Shown here in pieces: positions 41,649-50,855 of a stretch of 64,000 nt of DNA. The notes beneath the pieces were generated by a model, which saw only the letters and a list, made by a program, of their open reading frames with translations, was not told the origin of the DNA and did not search any database. The DNA is taken from positions 372,001 to 436,000 of the forward strand of contig NZ_JNKR01000001.1 of the NCBI RefSeq assembly GCF_000702905.1, read 5' to 3'. The translations under genes and the position numbers were made by a program. Position 1 is the first letter of the stretch. Each line of letters begins with the position of its first letter. This DNA comes from Mitsuokella jalaludinii DSM 13811. Lineage in GTDB: Bacteria; Bacillota; Negativicutes; Selenomonadales; Selenomonadaceae.

Positions 41649-44600
41649 GCCAGTCAACCTCCCCCTGCATCTTGCGCGCGACAACGTACATGTCGCGCTG
41701 GTTGCCCGTCGGGCCGTAGTAGTTGAAGCCATAGCTGAGCTGGCCATAGCCGCCGATCATGTGCGTCGGCTTCATGTGGATGCGCGTCGGCGTGTTGTGC
41801 GTGCCGCTGCGCGTGCCCGTGATCTTCGAGGCCGGCACATTGATGTGGCGGTCCTGGGCATGGTGCATGAATACCGTGCCCTGCGGGATGCGCGGCGAGA
41901 CGGCCACGCGGGACGTCACGACGCCGTTGTGGTTGTAGAGCTCGATCCAGTCGTTGTCGCGCACGCCGATCTCCTTGGCATCCTTCTCACTCATCCAGAC
42001 CGTCTGGCCGCCGCGGAACAGCGTCAAGAGCTGCTGGCTGTCGAAGTACATCGAATGCGTCGACCACTTGTTGTGCGGCGTCAGGTACTTGAGCGTGATC
42101 TCCTTCGTGCCGCCCAAGAGATTCTTGATGGGGCGGTAGTCGAGGATCGGCTTGAAGGTCGCCATGGCCTCGCCGTACTCGCGCATCATCTCGTGGTCGA
42201 GATAGAAGGACTGGCGGCCCGTGACGGTGCGGAACGGCACGAGCTCCTCGATGTTCGTCGTGAATGGCGTGTAGCGGCGCCCCTGGTTGCTGCCCGTGAA
42301 CGTCGGCGATGTGATCGTCTCCTTCGGCTGCGCAGCGATCTCATCGAACGTGAAGCGCTCGTTCTCGCGGTCCTTGGCCAGATGCTCGAGGCCCTTGAGG
42401 CCCGTCTTCTCGTTGAGGCTCTTGAAGGCCTTGACGGCCACCTTGCCGTTCGTCGTCGTCGAGAGGCCCATGACGGCCTCGACGGCCTGGCGTGCGTCGT
42501 AGATGGACGGCATGCCGTACGAGACAAAGTCCTTGTTCTCGATGACGCCATTGCGCGTGCGAATCTCCTCGTACTCATCGGAGGAATCCCACGTCATCGT
42601 CAGCGATCCCATCTTCTTGGAGACATTCGGTCCGAGCGCGATCCACTTCTCATACGTCTTCGTGTAGTCGCGCTTGACCGGCACGAGATTCGGCATCGTC
42701 TTGCCCGGGATGGGCTCGCACTCGCCCTTGCTCCAGTCGCGCACGAGGCCCTCAGGCTGAGCCGTCTCGCCCTCGCTGTCGTGGCCGATCGGCACGGCGA
42801 CGAGGTCTTCATACGGCTTGAGCTCGGCTTCCTTGGCGACCTTCGAGACGGCCTCTGCGAGCGTGCGGAAGACATCCCAGTCGCTCTTAGCTTCCCAGAG
42901 CGGATCGACAGCGGCCTGGAACGGATGGACAAACGGATGCATGTCCGTCGAAGAGATATCGTCCTTCTCGTACCACGTGGCCGTCGGCAGCACGACATCG
43001 GAGTAGAGTGCCGTGCCCGCCATGCGGAAGTCGATGTCGATGAGCAGGTCGAGCTTGCCCTCGGCAGCGCCGCCCGGCTTCTGGAGCTCCTCCTGCTCGC
43101 GCCACTTGATCTCCGTCGGGCGCGTCGGGCCCTCTTCCTCGGCAAAGACCGTGTGCTCCGTGCCGAGCAGGTACTTGTTGAAGAAGTCGTTGCCCTTGGC
43201 AGACGAGCCGAGCAGGTTCGCCGTCCAGACGAAGAGGTTGCGCGGGAAGTTCTCCGGAGCATCCGGGTCCTCTGCCGCGAACTGCAGGCTCTTGTCCTTG
43301 AGGGAACGCACGACGTACTTCTTGAGGTCCTCGCCCTTCGCCTTCGCTTCGTCCGTCAGCTGCTGGCCGCCCTTGTTGAACGTCGGGTAAGACGGCAGCC
43401 AGCCGAGGCGAGCGGCCATGACGTTGTAGTCGGCCGCATGGCGGTAGCGCGGGCTCGTCAGTGGCGAGACGAGATCCTTCATGTCGACCTCGTCGCTGCG
43501 CCACTGGTCCGTCGCGAAGTAGTAGAACGACGTCGAGTTCTGCAGGCGCGGCGGTGCCTGCCAGTCCGTGGCCGTCATGATGCGCGCCCAGCCCTCTGCC
43601 GGACGCAGCTTCTCCTGGCCGACGTAATGAGCCCAGCCGCCGCCATTGCGGCCCTCCGAGCCCGTGAAGAGCAGGAGATTGAGGATCGTGCGGTAGACGA
43701 CGTCGGCGTGGAACCAGTGGTTGATGCCGCCGCCCATGATGACCATCGTCTTGCCCTGCGTCTTGATGGCATTGTCGGCGAATTCGCGGGCCGTGTGGAT
43801 GCAAGTCTCAGCCGGGACGCCCGTGTACTTCTCCTGCCATTTCGGCGTGTACGGCACATCCTCGTCGTACGAGGAAGCGCACGCGCCGCCGAGGCCGCGG
43901 TCGACGGCGTAGTTGGCGAGCGTCAGGTCGTAGACCGTCGTGACGAGGATCTCGCCCGCCTTCGTCTTGACGCGCTTGGCCGGCACCATGCGGCGGATGA
44001 CGCGCTCCTCGCGCTCATTGCCGAAGTACGGGAACTCGACCTCGACGACCTCGTCGAACTGGCCGAAGACCGAGAGCTGCGGCACGATCTTCGCGCCCGT
44101 ATCGCGGTCTTCCTCGCGCAGGTTCCACTTCTTCTCGTTGTCCCAGCGGTCGCCCATCGTGCCGTTCGGCACGACGAGCTTGCCCGTGAGCTCGTCGATG
44201 ACATAGTGCTTGAACTCCGCGTGCTTGTCCGTGCGACCCATGTCCTTGCCGTTGAGGAAACGGCCCGACTCGTAGCTGCCATCGGCACGCTTCTGAAGCT
44301 GCACGAGGAACGGGAAGTCCGTGTAATGGCGCGTGTATTCCGTGAAGAACTCGGCCGGCTCACCCCAGTAGTACTCGTTGAGGATAACATGGCCCATCGC
44401 CATGGCAAAGGCCGCATCGCTGCCGACCTTCAGCGAGATCCACGTGTCTGCTACAGCCGTCGACTCCGCGTAGTCCGGCGCAATCGAGACGACCTTCGTG
44501 CCCTTGTAGCGCGCTTCTACCAAGAAGTGGGCATCCGGCGTGCGCGTCAGCGGCACGTTCGAGCCCCAGGTCATGATGTAGCCGGCATTGAACCAGTCCG

Positions 44601-45321
44601 AGGACTCCGGCACATCCGTCTGGTCGCCCCAGACCTGCGGGCTTGCAGGCGGCAGGTCGGCATACCAGTCGTAGAACGACAGCGAAGCGCCGCCCATGAG
44701 CTGCATGAAGCGCGCGCCGGCCGCGTACGACAGCATGGACTTCGCCGGGATGACGGCGAAGGCGAAGTTGCGGTCCGGGCCGTACTTCATCGCCGTGTGC
44801 AGAAGCGACGAGGCGACGAGTTCCGATACTTCATCCCAGCTCGAGCGCACGAAGCCACCCTTGCCGCGCGCTTCCTTATAGCGCTTCGTCTTGGCGGGAT
44901 CATTGGCGATGCTCTGCCAGGCTTCAAGAGCCGTCTTGTGCTCCTTGCGCGCCTCGCGCCAGAGCGCAGCGAGCTCGCCGCGCAGATACGGATACTTGAT
45001 GCGGTGCGGATTGTAGAGATACCACGAGAACGTCGCTCCGCGCGGGCAGCCGCGCGGCTCGAAGTCCGGCATGTCCGGGCTCGTCTCCGGATAATTGTGC
45101 TCCTGGTTCTCCCAGGCCACGAGCCCGTTCTTGACATAGATGTTCCAGCAGCACGAGCCCGTGCAGTTGACACCGTGCGTCGAGTGAACGCACTTGTCAA
45201 AAGACCAACGGTCGCGATAGGTGTCTTCCCATTCACGGCCGCCTTCAAAGAGCTGCTGATGTCCCGTCGCCGATTTCTCAACCGGGATGAGATGCTTCCA
45301 TTTTGTAAAGATATTGCTCAC
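41638..45321 (-). CDS. narG: Respiratory nitrate reductase alpha subunit
   Basis: Catalytic molybdo-bis-MGD subunit, 1227 aa, reducing nitrate to nitrite on the cytoplasmic face. The FS0 cluster motif HGVNCTGSC with His as first ligand lies near residue 49, followed by the RGCPRGA Cys. The YDWYADLPPASP segment near residue 220 contains the Asp that binds molybdenum in E. coli NarG. The C-terminal segment KPTHMIGGYGQLSYGFNYYG is also conserved. The start is GTG at 45319-45321 with AGGAGGGTG upstream. First gene of narGHJI; an Fnr box lies at -41.5. Confidence 0.97.
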   Translation of the reverse strand: MSNIFTKWKHLIPVEKSATGHQQLFEGGREWEDTYRDRWSFDKCVHSTHGVNCTGSCCWNIYVKNGLVAWENQEHNYPETSPDMPDFEPRGCPRGATFSWYLYNPHRIKYPYLRGELAALWREARKEHKTALEAWQSIANDPAKTKRYKEARGKGGFVRSSWDEVSELVASSLLHTAMKYGPDRNFAFAVIPAKSMLSYAAGARFMQLMGGASLSFYDWYADLPPASPQVWGDQTDVPESSDWFNAGYIMTWGSNVPLTRTPDAHFLVEARYKGTKVVSIAPDYAESTAVADTWISLKVGSDAAFAMAMGHVILNEYYWGEPAEFFTEYTRHYTDFPFLVQLQKRADGSYESGRFLNGKDMGRTDKHAEFKHYVIDELTGKLVVPNGTMGDRWDNEKKWNLREEDRDTGAKIVPQLSVFGQFDEVVEVEFPYFGNEREERVIRRMVPAKRVKTKAGEILVTTVYDLTLANYAVDRGLGGACASSYDEDVPYTPKWQEKYTGVPAETCIHTAREFADNAIKTQGKTMVIMGGGINHWFHADVVYRTILNLLLFTGSEGRNGGGWAHYVGQEKLRPAEGWARIMTATDWQAPPRLQNSTSFYYFATDQWRSDEVDMKDLVSPLTSPRYRHAADYNVMAARLGWLPSYPTFNKGGQQLTDEAKAKGEDLKKYVVRSLKDKSLQFAAEDPDAPENFPRNLFVWTANLLGSSAKGNDFFNKYLLGTEHTVFAEEEGPTRPTEIKWREQEELQKPGGAAEGKLDLLIDIDFRMAGTALYSDVVLPTATWYEKDDISSTDMHPFVHPFQAAVDPLWEAKSDWDVFRTLAEAVSKVAKEAELKPYEDLVAVPIGHDSEGETAQPEGLVRDWSKGECEPIPGKTMPNLVPVKRDYTKTYEKWIALGPNVSKKMGSLTMTWDSSDEYEEIRTRNGVIENKDFVSYGMPSIYDARQAVEAVMGLSTTTNGKVAVKAFKSLNEKTGLKGLEHLAKDRENERFTFDEIAAQPKETITSPTFTGSNQGRRYTPFTTNIEELVPFRTVTGRQSFYLDHEMMREYGEAMATFKPILDYRPIKNLLGGTKEITLKYLTPHNKWSTHSMYFDSQQLLTLFRGGQTVWMSEKDAKEIGVRDNDWIELYNHNGVVTSRVAVSPRIPQGTVFMHHAQDRHINVPASKITGTRSGTHNTPTRIHMKPTHMIGGYGQLSYGFNYYGPTGNQRDMYVVARKMQGEVDWLED

Positions 45322-45345
45322 GTCATCACCCTCCTGTTGTATCTC

Positions 45346-45388
45346 ATTTTATCCGATTTTATCTCCCACTCATGTGATAAACATCACG
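45346..45388 (-). promoter_or_regulatory. narG promoter with an Fnr box at -41.5
   Basis: TGTGA-N6-TCACG (45373-45388) is centred 41.5 bp upstream of the start predicted from TAAAAT (45346-45351) on the minus strand. There is no -35, the class II activator layout. The leader is only about 18 nt. Confidence 0.8.
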
Positions 45389-45404
45389 GCCGCCGTCTTT
45401 TGCG

Positions 45405-45443
45405 CAAAAAAAATCTGCCGAGGCGCATTTCGCGTCTCAGCAG
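45405..45443 (-). terminator. fnr terminator
   Basis: Stem CTGCCGAGGCGC-type (45415-45426 with 45432-45443, one mismatch and one G-U) followed by A then T-run on the minus strand. Confidence 0.8.
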
Positions 45444-45455
45444 TATGGATTCAGC

Positions 45456-46163
45456 TCATTCAATGTTGCAGATTTCCCTGCCACAATTCTCACACTGGAT
45501 GGCTTCTTTGAGGTAGTCGATGTCCTTGATGAAGATCAGATGGCCGCGGTACTCGATGATGTCGCTCTTGCGAAGCTCGCTGAGCATGCGGTTGAGGCTC
45601 TCGCGCGCCGTCGCCGAGTAGTTGGCCAGCTCTTGGTTCGTCAGCGGCACCGATATGAGGATGCCGCCATCCATCTCCTTGCCGTAGCTGTTGGCCAGGC
45701 GGATGAGCGTCGAGTAGAGCGCGCCCTTCTTGCCGTAGAGCAGGAGGTCGCGGAACTTCGAGTGCTGCTTGCGCATGTGTGCGCCCATGATCTTGAGCAG
45801 GCTGACGGCAAGTGCCGGCTTCTTCTCGAGGTAGCTCTGCAGCACGGGGAACTCGATCGCGTAGACCTCCGCGGCGCTCTGCGCCACGGCGTTGAAGATG
45901 TAGACCGGCTCCTTCTCGTAAAGCGGCAGCTCGCCGATGATGCTGCCGCGCGAGGCGAGGCGCAGCGAGAGCACGCGCCCCGACATCGCGTACTTCGTGA
46001 TGAAGATCTGGCCCGAGCGCACGATGTAGAAGTAGCGCGCCATATCCCCTTCGTGGAAGAGATATTCGCCGTCGTGCAGCATGACGACCTTGCCCGGTAT
46101 CTCATAGAAATGGCGCACGAGCGACTCCATCTGGTCCTGCTGCTTCGTCTTCCGTTCTTCCAT
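45456..46163 (-). CDS. fnr: Fnr-type oxygen sensor with C-terminal iron-sulfur motif
   Basis: Crp/Fnr-family activator of anaerobic genes, 235 aa. Residues 20-130 are the cyclic-nucleotide-like fold, residues about 150-215 the winged helix with recognition segment TNQELANYSATARESLNRML. The cysteines are at the C-terminus, C224-x2-C227-x4-C232, the spacing of Bacillus subtilis Fnr, with Asp139 placed like the Asp141 ligand there; the N-terminal Cys of E. coli FNR are absent. It lies between narG and narK and probably controls both. Confidence 0.9.
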   Translation of the reverse strand: MEERKTKQQDQMESLVRHFYEIPGKVVMLHDGEYLFHEGDMARYFYIVRSGQIFITKYAMSGRVLSLRLASRGSIIGELPLYEKEPVYIFNAVAQSAAEVYAIEFPVLQSYLEKKPALAVSLLKIMGAHMRKQHSKFRDLLLYGKKGALYSTLIRLANSYGKEMDGGILISVPLTNQELANYSATARESLNRMLSELRKSDIIEYRGHLIFIKDIDYLKEAIQCENCGREICNIE

Positions 46164-46240
46164 AGATCGATTCCCCTTTTCTATCTCAGATAAATCCCTT
46201 ATCGTTATTGATTCGCGACACGGATGGTGTATTCCTGTTC

Positions 46241-46330
46241 AGGATACGGGAAAGTTTTTACCTGCGCCGTGATATTTGTTACATATAGCGTGATTTTTTT
46301 ACAGATTATTTGAGGTATCTCCTCTATAAT
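46241..46330. promoter_or_regulatory. Divergent fnr/narK promoter region with Fnr-like box
   Basis: CGTGA-TATTTG-TTACA (46268-46283) is 41.5 bp upstream of the fnr start predicted from TATCCT (46241-46246, minus) and 61.5 bp upstream of the narK start predicted from TATAAT (46325-46330, plus). A weaker GTGA-N5-TTAC element lies at 46290-46302, near -41 of narK. Confidence 0.6.
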
Positions 46331-46404
46331 GTGACAAAGAGTTTATCGTTCCTTATTGCTTAGCAAGGTTTCATACCAAATTCAACGAAAAGGAGAGTCA
46401 ACGT

Positions 46405-47745
46405 ATGGCAGAATCAGCTGTGACAAAAAAATTGGGGGCAAATCCCACGCGCAAGGAGATCCTAGCGAACTGGACCCCGGAGGATCCCGTCTTCTGGAAG
46501 AAGTTCGGCGAGAGGATCGCGAAGCAGAACCTCTACACCTCGACATGGGCCCTCGTGCTCTCCTTCGTCGTCTGGACGCTCTGGGCGACGATTGCCGCCA
46601 AGCTCAACATGGCCGGCTTCCACTTCTCCGATGAACAGCTCTTCACGCTCGCTGCACTGCCGGGTCTCGTCGGCGCGACGGGCCGCCTCTTCTACACGTA
46701 CCTGCCGGGCCTCATCGGCGGCCGCAATTCGGCCTTCATCACGACGGCCCTGCTGCTCTTCCCGCTCTTCGGCCTCGGGCGCGCGCTGCAGGATCCGACG
46801 ACGTCTTACGACACGTTCGTCCTGCTCGTCTCCTTCATCGGCATCGCCGGCGCAAACTTCTCCGCCTCGATGGCCAACATCGGCTTCTTCTTCCCGAAGG
46901 CGCATAAAGGCCTTGCGCTCGGCATCAACGCCGGCATCGGCAACCTCGGCGTCTCGCTGATCTACCTGACGGCGCCTCTGCTGCTCGGCTGGAACCTCTC
47001 TTCGTTCTTCGGCCCCGGCGTCGAGACGCCAAGCGGCATGATGTACGTGCAGAACGTCTGCTACTTCTGGACGGTGCCGACAGCCCTGACGCTCGTGCTC
47101 ATCTGGATGTTCATGGACAATCTGCCGCTGCCGAAGCAGAGCCCGAAGAGCATGCTCTCGATCTTCGGCAATAAGCACACCTGGCTCATGTGCTGGATCT
47201 ACACCTGCGGCTTCGGCTCCTTCATCGGCTTCTCCGCCGCACTCGGCCTGCTCGTCTCGAAGGAATTCCCGGAAGTCTCCTTCTCGATGGCCGCCTTCCT
47301 CGGACCGTTCATCGGCGCCGGCATCCGCCCGGTCGGCGGCTGGCTCGCCGACCGCCTCAACAGCGGCTCCAAAGTCACGCTCGTCTCGCTCTTCATCATG
47401 CTCGCTGCGAGCATCGTCGTGCTCTTCGGCATCCAGACGCACGCCTTCGCGCTGTTCTTCGGCGCGTTCCTGCTGCTCTTCCTGACGACGGGCTTCATCA
47501 ACGGCGCTTCGTTCCGCATGATCCCCTACATCTTCGACAACCCGTTCCACGCCTCGCTCGTCACGGGCTTCACGGCAGCGATTGCCGCCTACGGCGCTTT
47601 CCTGATCCCGAAGATCTTCGGCTGGTCGTACACCAACTTCCAGAGCGTCACACCGGCCTTCTACATCATCATCGCCTTCACGGTGCTGACGATCCTCATC
47701 ACGTACGTCTTCTACGCGAGAAAGGGCTCCGGCATCAAGTGCTGA
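46405..47745 (+). CDS. narK: Nitrate/nitrite transporter (NarK type, MFS)
   Basis: Twelve-helix carrier of 446 aa that imports nitrate and/or exports nitrite for the cytoplasmic-facing NarG. The two nitrate-porter signatures are seen: INAGIGNLGVSLIYL near residue 170 and the FINGASFRMIP region near residue 365; GGWLADRL near residue 312 is the MFS loop motif. A 45-residue cytoplasmic start precedes the first helix. ATG 46405 follows AAGGAGAG. It is divergent from fnr. Confidence 0.93.
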   Translation: MAESAVTKKLGANPTRKEILANWTPEDPVFWKKFGERIAKQNLYTSTWALVLSFVVWTLWATIAAKLNMAGFHFSDEQLFTLAALPGLVGATGRLFYTYLPGLIGGRNSAFITTALLLFPLFGLGRALQDPTTSYDTFVLLVSFIGIAGANFSASMANIGFFFPKAHKGLALGINAGIGNLGVSLIYLTAPLLLGWNLSSFFGPGVETPSGMMYVQNVCYFWTVPTALTLVLIWMFMDNLPLPKQSPKSMLSIFGNKHTWLMCWIYTCGFGSFIGFSAALGLLVSKEFPEVSFSMAAFLGPFIGAGIRPVGGWLADRLNSGSKVTLVSLFIMLAASIVVLFGIQTHAFALFFGAFLLLFLTTGFINGASFRMIPYIFDNPFHASLVTGFTAAIAAYGAFLIPKIFGWSYTNFQSVTPAFYIIIAFTVLTILITYVFYARKGSGIKC

Positions 47746-47764
47746 TACACGGATATCGCGATAA

Positions 47765-47810
47765 AAGTCAGGCTGTCTGCTGATAACGGATAGCCTGACT
47801 TCTGCATTTT
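47765..47810 (+). terminator. Likely narK terminator
   Basis: Stem AAGTCAGGCT / AGCCTGACTT (47765-47774 with 47792-47801) followed by CTGCATTTT, a weak T-run. Confidence 0.65.
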
Positions 47811-47811
47811 A

Positions 47812-47820
47812 TGGTAAAAT
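47812..47820 (+). promoter_or_regulatory. Extended -10 of moaC
   Basis: TGGTAAAAT 40 bp upstream of the moaC ATG. Confidence 0.5.
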
Positions 47821-47859
47821 TCTAGACAGCGAATACGCAATGAGAAAGGATGATCTTTT

Positions 47860-48360
47860 ATGGCATACGAGAACGGACTCACACATTTTGACGAGAGCGG
47901 ACAGGCCATCATGGTCGACGTCAGCGAGAAGAAGGAGACAAGCCGCACGGCCATCGCCTCGGGGCGCATCCGCGTGAACAAGGCGGTCTACGAGGCCATC
48001 GAGCAGGGCACGGCCAAGAAGGGCGATGTACTCGGCACGGCCCGCATCGCCGGCATCATGGCGGCCAAGAACACGAGCTCTGTCATCCCGCTCTGCCACC
48101 CGCTGCCGATTGCGAAGTGCAGCGTCGACTTCACGATGCTGCCCGAAGAATGCGCCGTCGAGGCGCGCGCCACGGTCAAGGTCACGGGACAGACGGGTGT
48201 CGAGATGGAAGCGCTGCACTCCGTCAGCGTCGCACTCCTGACCATCTACGACATGTGCAAGGCGCTCGACAAGGGCATGGAGATTGAGTCCATCCACCTC
48301 GACAAGAAGACGGGCGGCAAGAGCGGCACCTACCTGCGCAAAAATATCACAGAGAAGTGA
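47860..48360 (+). CDS. moaC: Cyclic pyranopterin monophosphate synthase
   Basis: Second step of molybdenum cofactor synthesis, making cPMP with MoaA. The 166-aa protein has the full MoaC pattern: [16 protein letters not shown] start, IPLCHPLPI near residue 76 with the active-site His, [25 protein letters not shown] near residue 110, and KTGGKSG near residue 152. It supports the Mo-dependent NarG. Other moa/moe genes are not in this window. The ribosome site AAAGGATG is moderate. Confidence 0.95.
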   Translation: MAYENGLTHFDESGQAIMVDVSEKKETSRTAIASGRIRVNKAVYEAIEQGTAKKGDVLGTARIAGIMAAKNTSSVIPLCHPLPIAKCSVDFTMLPEECAVEARATVKVTGQTGVEMEALHSVSVALLTIYDMCKALDKGMEIESIHLDKKTGGKSGTYLRKNITEK

Positions 48361-48440
48361 CCAACCCAACAAATGGGGGGATTCTTCCAACAAGATTGGC
48401 TTGCCCTTTCATTCGAAACGTACTACCATATAAAGCAGAT

Positions 48441-48541
48441 GGATTGAATGAGCTGTAAGGTCAGCTCCCCCCTCATCCATCTCCCCTTATATTTTTCCCT
48501 CATTCGAGTCAGCATGCGATGTGCAGGCTCTTTTTTTTTGC
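48441..48541 (+). other. Structured region after moaC
   Basis: An imperfect long inverted repeat (AGATGGAT..GAGCTG with CAGCTC..ATCCATCT, 48441-48482) is followed by a small hairpin and nine T (to about 48540). The end may terminate moaC; the first repeat is unexplained. Confidence 0.4.
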
Positions 48542-48552
48542 GTTTTACAATT

Positions 48553-49413
48553 TTATTTTTTATTTTTTGCCGCGCGCCGCTTCTCCTGCTGGCTTGCCAG
48601 AAAGAGCTTGCGATAATCGGCCGGGCCGATGCCGTACATGCGGCGAAAGATCCGACTCAGCGACTCGCCCTTCTCGTAGCCGCAGGACTCCGCGATGCTC
48701 GCGACTGAGAGATGCGTGCTCTCGAGCAGGTACTTGGCCCGCGTCATGCGACAGGTCTGGATGTACTTCTGCAGCGTCATGCCCGTCTTGCTGCGGAACA
48801 GGCTGCTGAGGTAGCTGCGGTTGAGGCCCATCGTCGCGGCGATGTCCGCCGTGCTCATGTGTTCGTGCAGGTGATGGCGCACATACGTCATGGCATCTGC
48901 AGCGTACGAATTGCCGCGCTCTATCGACCGGTGGTCCTGACGCTCTTCACTGAGGATGGCGATAAAGCGGTAGAGTGTGCTCATGCGATAGTAATGGTCC
49001 GTCAAAGTCAGCTGGCGGTGCTCCAGCATGTCGTGGAGGCAGCGGATGAGCCGCTCCCCCTGATGGCACGAGAAGATGGGGTTCGCCTGATTGAGCCCGA
49101 TGTCATGCATGAGATGCTTCATCTCCTCACCAGATGCACCGACCCAGATGTACCTCCAGGGCTCATCACCATCCGTCTCATAGCGCGTCTCGTAGTCAGG
49201 CGCGATGAAGAAGCCCTGCCCCGCCTGCAGGTGGTATGCCATGCCGTTGACAAAGAATCTGCCGCATCCCTTCGTGACGTAGTGCAGCACATAATACGGC
49301 CGCACCTTGGGGCCGCAGCTCCCGCCCGGCAGCATCTCCTCTTCGCCGATGGTCGTCAGGTAGAGACGGGCCTCGTGTTCCGTCGGCATCTCCGTGAATT
49401 TTATCTTGTCCAT
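48553..49413 (-). CDS. AraC-family regulator between moaC and nrfA
   Basis: Transcription regulator of 286 aa with an N-terminal AraC ligand-binding cupin (YYVLHYVTKGCGRFFVNG, HLQAGQGFFIAPDYE) and a C-terminal double helix-turn-helix (MSTADIAATMGLNRSYLSSLFRSKTGMTLQKY, then SVASIAESCGYEKGESLSRIFRRMYG). Its cupin type and ligand segment differ from the three AraC proteins of the sugar region. Whether it acts on nitrate genes or on sugars is unknown. Start ATG 49411-49413. Confidence 0.85.
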   Translation of the reverse strand: MDKIKFTEMPTEHEARLYLTTIGEEEMLPGGSCGPKVRPYYVLHYVTKGCGRFFVNGMAYHLQAGQGFFIAPDYETRYETDGDEPWRYIWVGASGEEMKHLMHDIGLNQANPIFSCHQGERLIRCLHDMLEHRQLTLTDHYYRMSTLYRFIAILSEERQDHRSIERGNSYAADAMTYVRHHLHEHMSTADIAATMGLNRSYLSSLFRSKTGMTLQKYIQTCRMTRAKYLLESTHLSVASIAESCGYEKGESLSRIFRRMYGIGPADYRKLFLASQQEKRRAAKNKK

Positions 49414-49481
49414 TTCCTATCATCTCTAACGTACTTACATTCGATACTTTCTTTTTATTCTATCATAACCAGTCAAATATG

Positions 49482-49520
49482 CAAAAATAAGAAAGCCAGC
49501 TCGCTTCCGAGCTGGCTTTC
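49482..49520 (-). terminator. nrfHA terminator
   Basis: Perfect 13-bp stem (49491-49503 with 49508-49520) with TTATTTTTG on the minus strand. Confidence 0.88.
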
Positions 49521-49562
49521 CCATATGTGATAGGAGTTGTATCCGAGGTATCGCCGTAAGGA

Positions 49563-50855
49563 TCAGAGGCTGCCCTTCATGATGGCGTTCGTCTTCTCGA
49601 TGCACTGATGTGCCTTGTCGATGGAGAGGCCGAGCGTGCGCATGATCTTGTCCGGATTGTGGAAGCCCATGCCATTTTCAGCGGCGACCCAATCCCAGTA
49701 CCACTGCGCTTCGCGGACGAGCTGACGCGGCTCTTCGAGCTGTTCATCCGTCGCACCGGCATCCATGGCGGCCTTGATGGTCTTGTGGGCCTGTGCAACC
49801 GTCTTGCCAGCGATGCGCTGGAGCTTGAAGGTGTTGTCGCCGATCGTCTGGACGCGCGCCTTGAGCGTCTCAGCGCTCTCGTCGTGGCACTTGAGGCACG
49901 ACTCTTCCGTCGTCTTCAGCGGGTTCGTCATCCAATGCGAGGTGTACTTCTGGCCGTTCTCTCTCATGTACGGCATATGGCAGTCGACACAGGTGACACC
50001 GGCGTCAGCGTGGACGCTCGTCGCCCAAGTCTCGAAGTCCGGATGCTGTGCCTTGAGCATCGGGGCCTTGGAATCTGCATGGATCCAGTCCTGCTTGAAG
50101 GCACCAGCCTGACCGGACTGATAGAACTCATACTCCGACTCCGCATCGAGCCCGTTGTCAAACGGATGGTTGACGCGGCCGTCTTCCTTCGTGAAGTAGT
50201 ACTCATTGTGGCACTGTGCGCAGACGTAAGCGCGCTTGTCGTTGTGCGAAGCGTTGTTGACATCGATGCCGCGGCGGGCCATCGAGTCGATGAAGCCCTG
50301 CTGGTAGACGCGCAACTCCATCGTCTCCGGATCGTGGCACGTCGAGCAGCCAAACCACTGGTCGTCCTCAATGGGTGCCATGACTTCGTCGATCGGCTTC
50401 GAGGCGTAATCCCAGCCGCTCTGCTTGTAGTAGACATCGTACATGTACGAGCTCTTGCAGGTGATGCAGTTGCCCTTCTGGCCGGGCAGGCGCTTCGTGT
50501 TCTTGAAGTCCTCGCCTGCGTACGTGTGACCGCGGTCATCATCATACTGGAGCGCAAACTTGTAGCCCTTGAAGTTCTCGACCATCTCCGGCTGTTCCGT
50601 CAGGTGCGAGTTCTCCGCCTGGGCACCGCCGTACCCCGTCGGCGACGGCGAAGTGTCATTGTTCTTCATGAACGAATTGTACTCGAGCGGATAAGCTTCC
50701 TTATAGGCTTCCTTGCCGAGCTGTTTGTCCTGGGGAATCTTAGCGAGCTTGACACTCGTGTCGTTCGGTGCCGCGACGATGCGGACGACGACAAAGCCAA
50801 AGAATACAACGCAGACAGCTATGATTCCCGCCAATATCTTCTGTAGCTTACTCAA
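49563..50855 (-). CDS. nrfA: Pentahaem cytochrome c nitrite reductase
   Basis: Reduces nitrite to ammonium with six electrons, outside the cytoplasmic membrane. The 430-aa protein has an uncleaved or signal-type hydrophobic start (residues 7-28) and five haem motifs in the correct order: CITCK (the active-site haem with Lys), CSTCH, CAQCH, CVDCH and CLKCH. The start is TTG at 50853-50855 with AAGGGGGG upstream; it overlaps the nrfH stop by 8 bases. It matures through the Ccm system encoded upstream. Confidence 0.96.
   Translation of the reverse strand: MSKLQKILAGIIAVCVVFFGFVVVRIVAAPNDTSVKLAKIPQDKQLGKEAYKEAYPLEYNSFMKNNDTSPSPTGYGGAQAENSHLTEQPEMVENFKGYKFALQYDDDRGHTYAGEDFKNTKRLPGQKGNCITCKSSYMYDVYYKQSGWDYASKPIDEVMAPIEDDQWFGCSTCHDPETMELRVYQQGFIDSMARRGIDVNNASHNDKRAYVCAQCHNEYYFTKEDGRVNHPFDNGLDAESEYEFYQSGQAGAFKQDWIHADSKAPMLKAQHPDFETWATSVHADAGVTCVDCHMPYMRENGQKYTSHWMTNPLKTTEESCLKCHDESAETLKARVQTIGDNTFKLQRIAGKTVAQAHKTIKAAMDAGATDEQLEEPRQLVREAQWYWDWVAAENGMGFHNPDKIMRTLGLSIDKAHQCIEKTNAIMKGSL

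Noticed and set aside
41500-45516. A 1338-codon open frame antisense to narG
   Set aside because: It exists because the G/C-rich third positions of narG remove stops on the other strand. It is Arg/Leu/Val-rich, matches no family and has no ribosome site; narG is certain.
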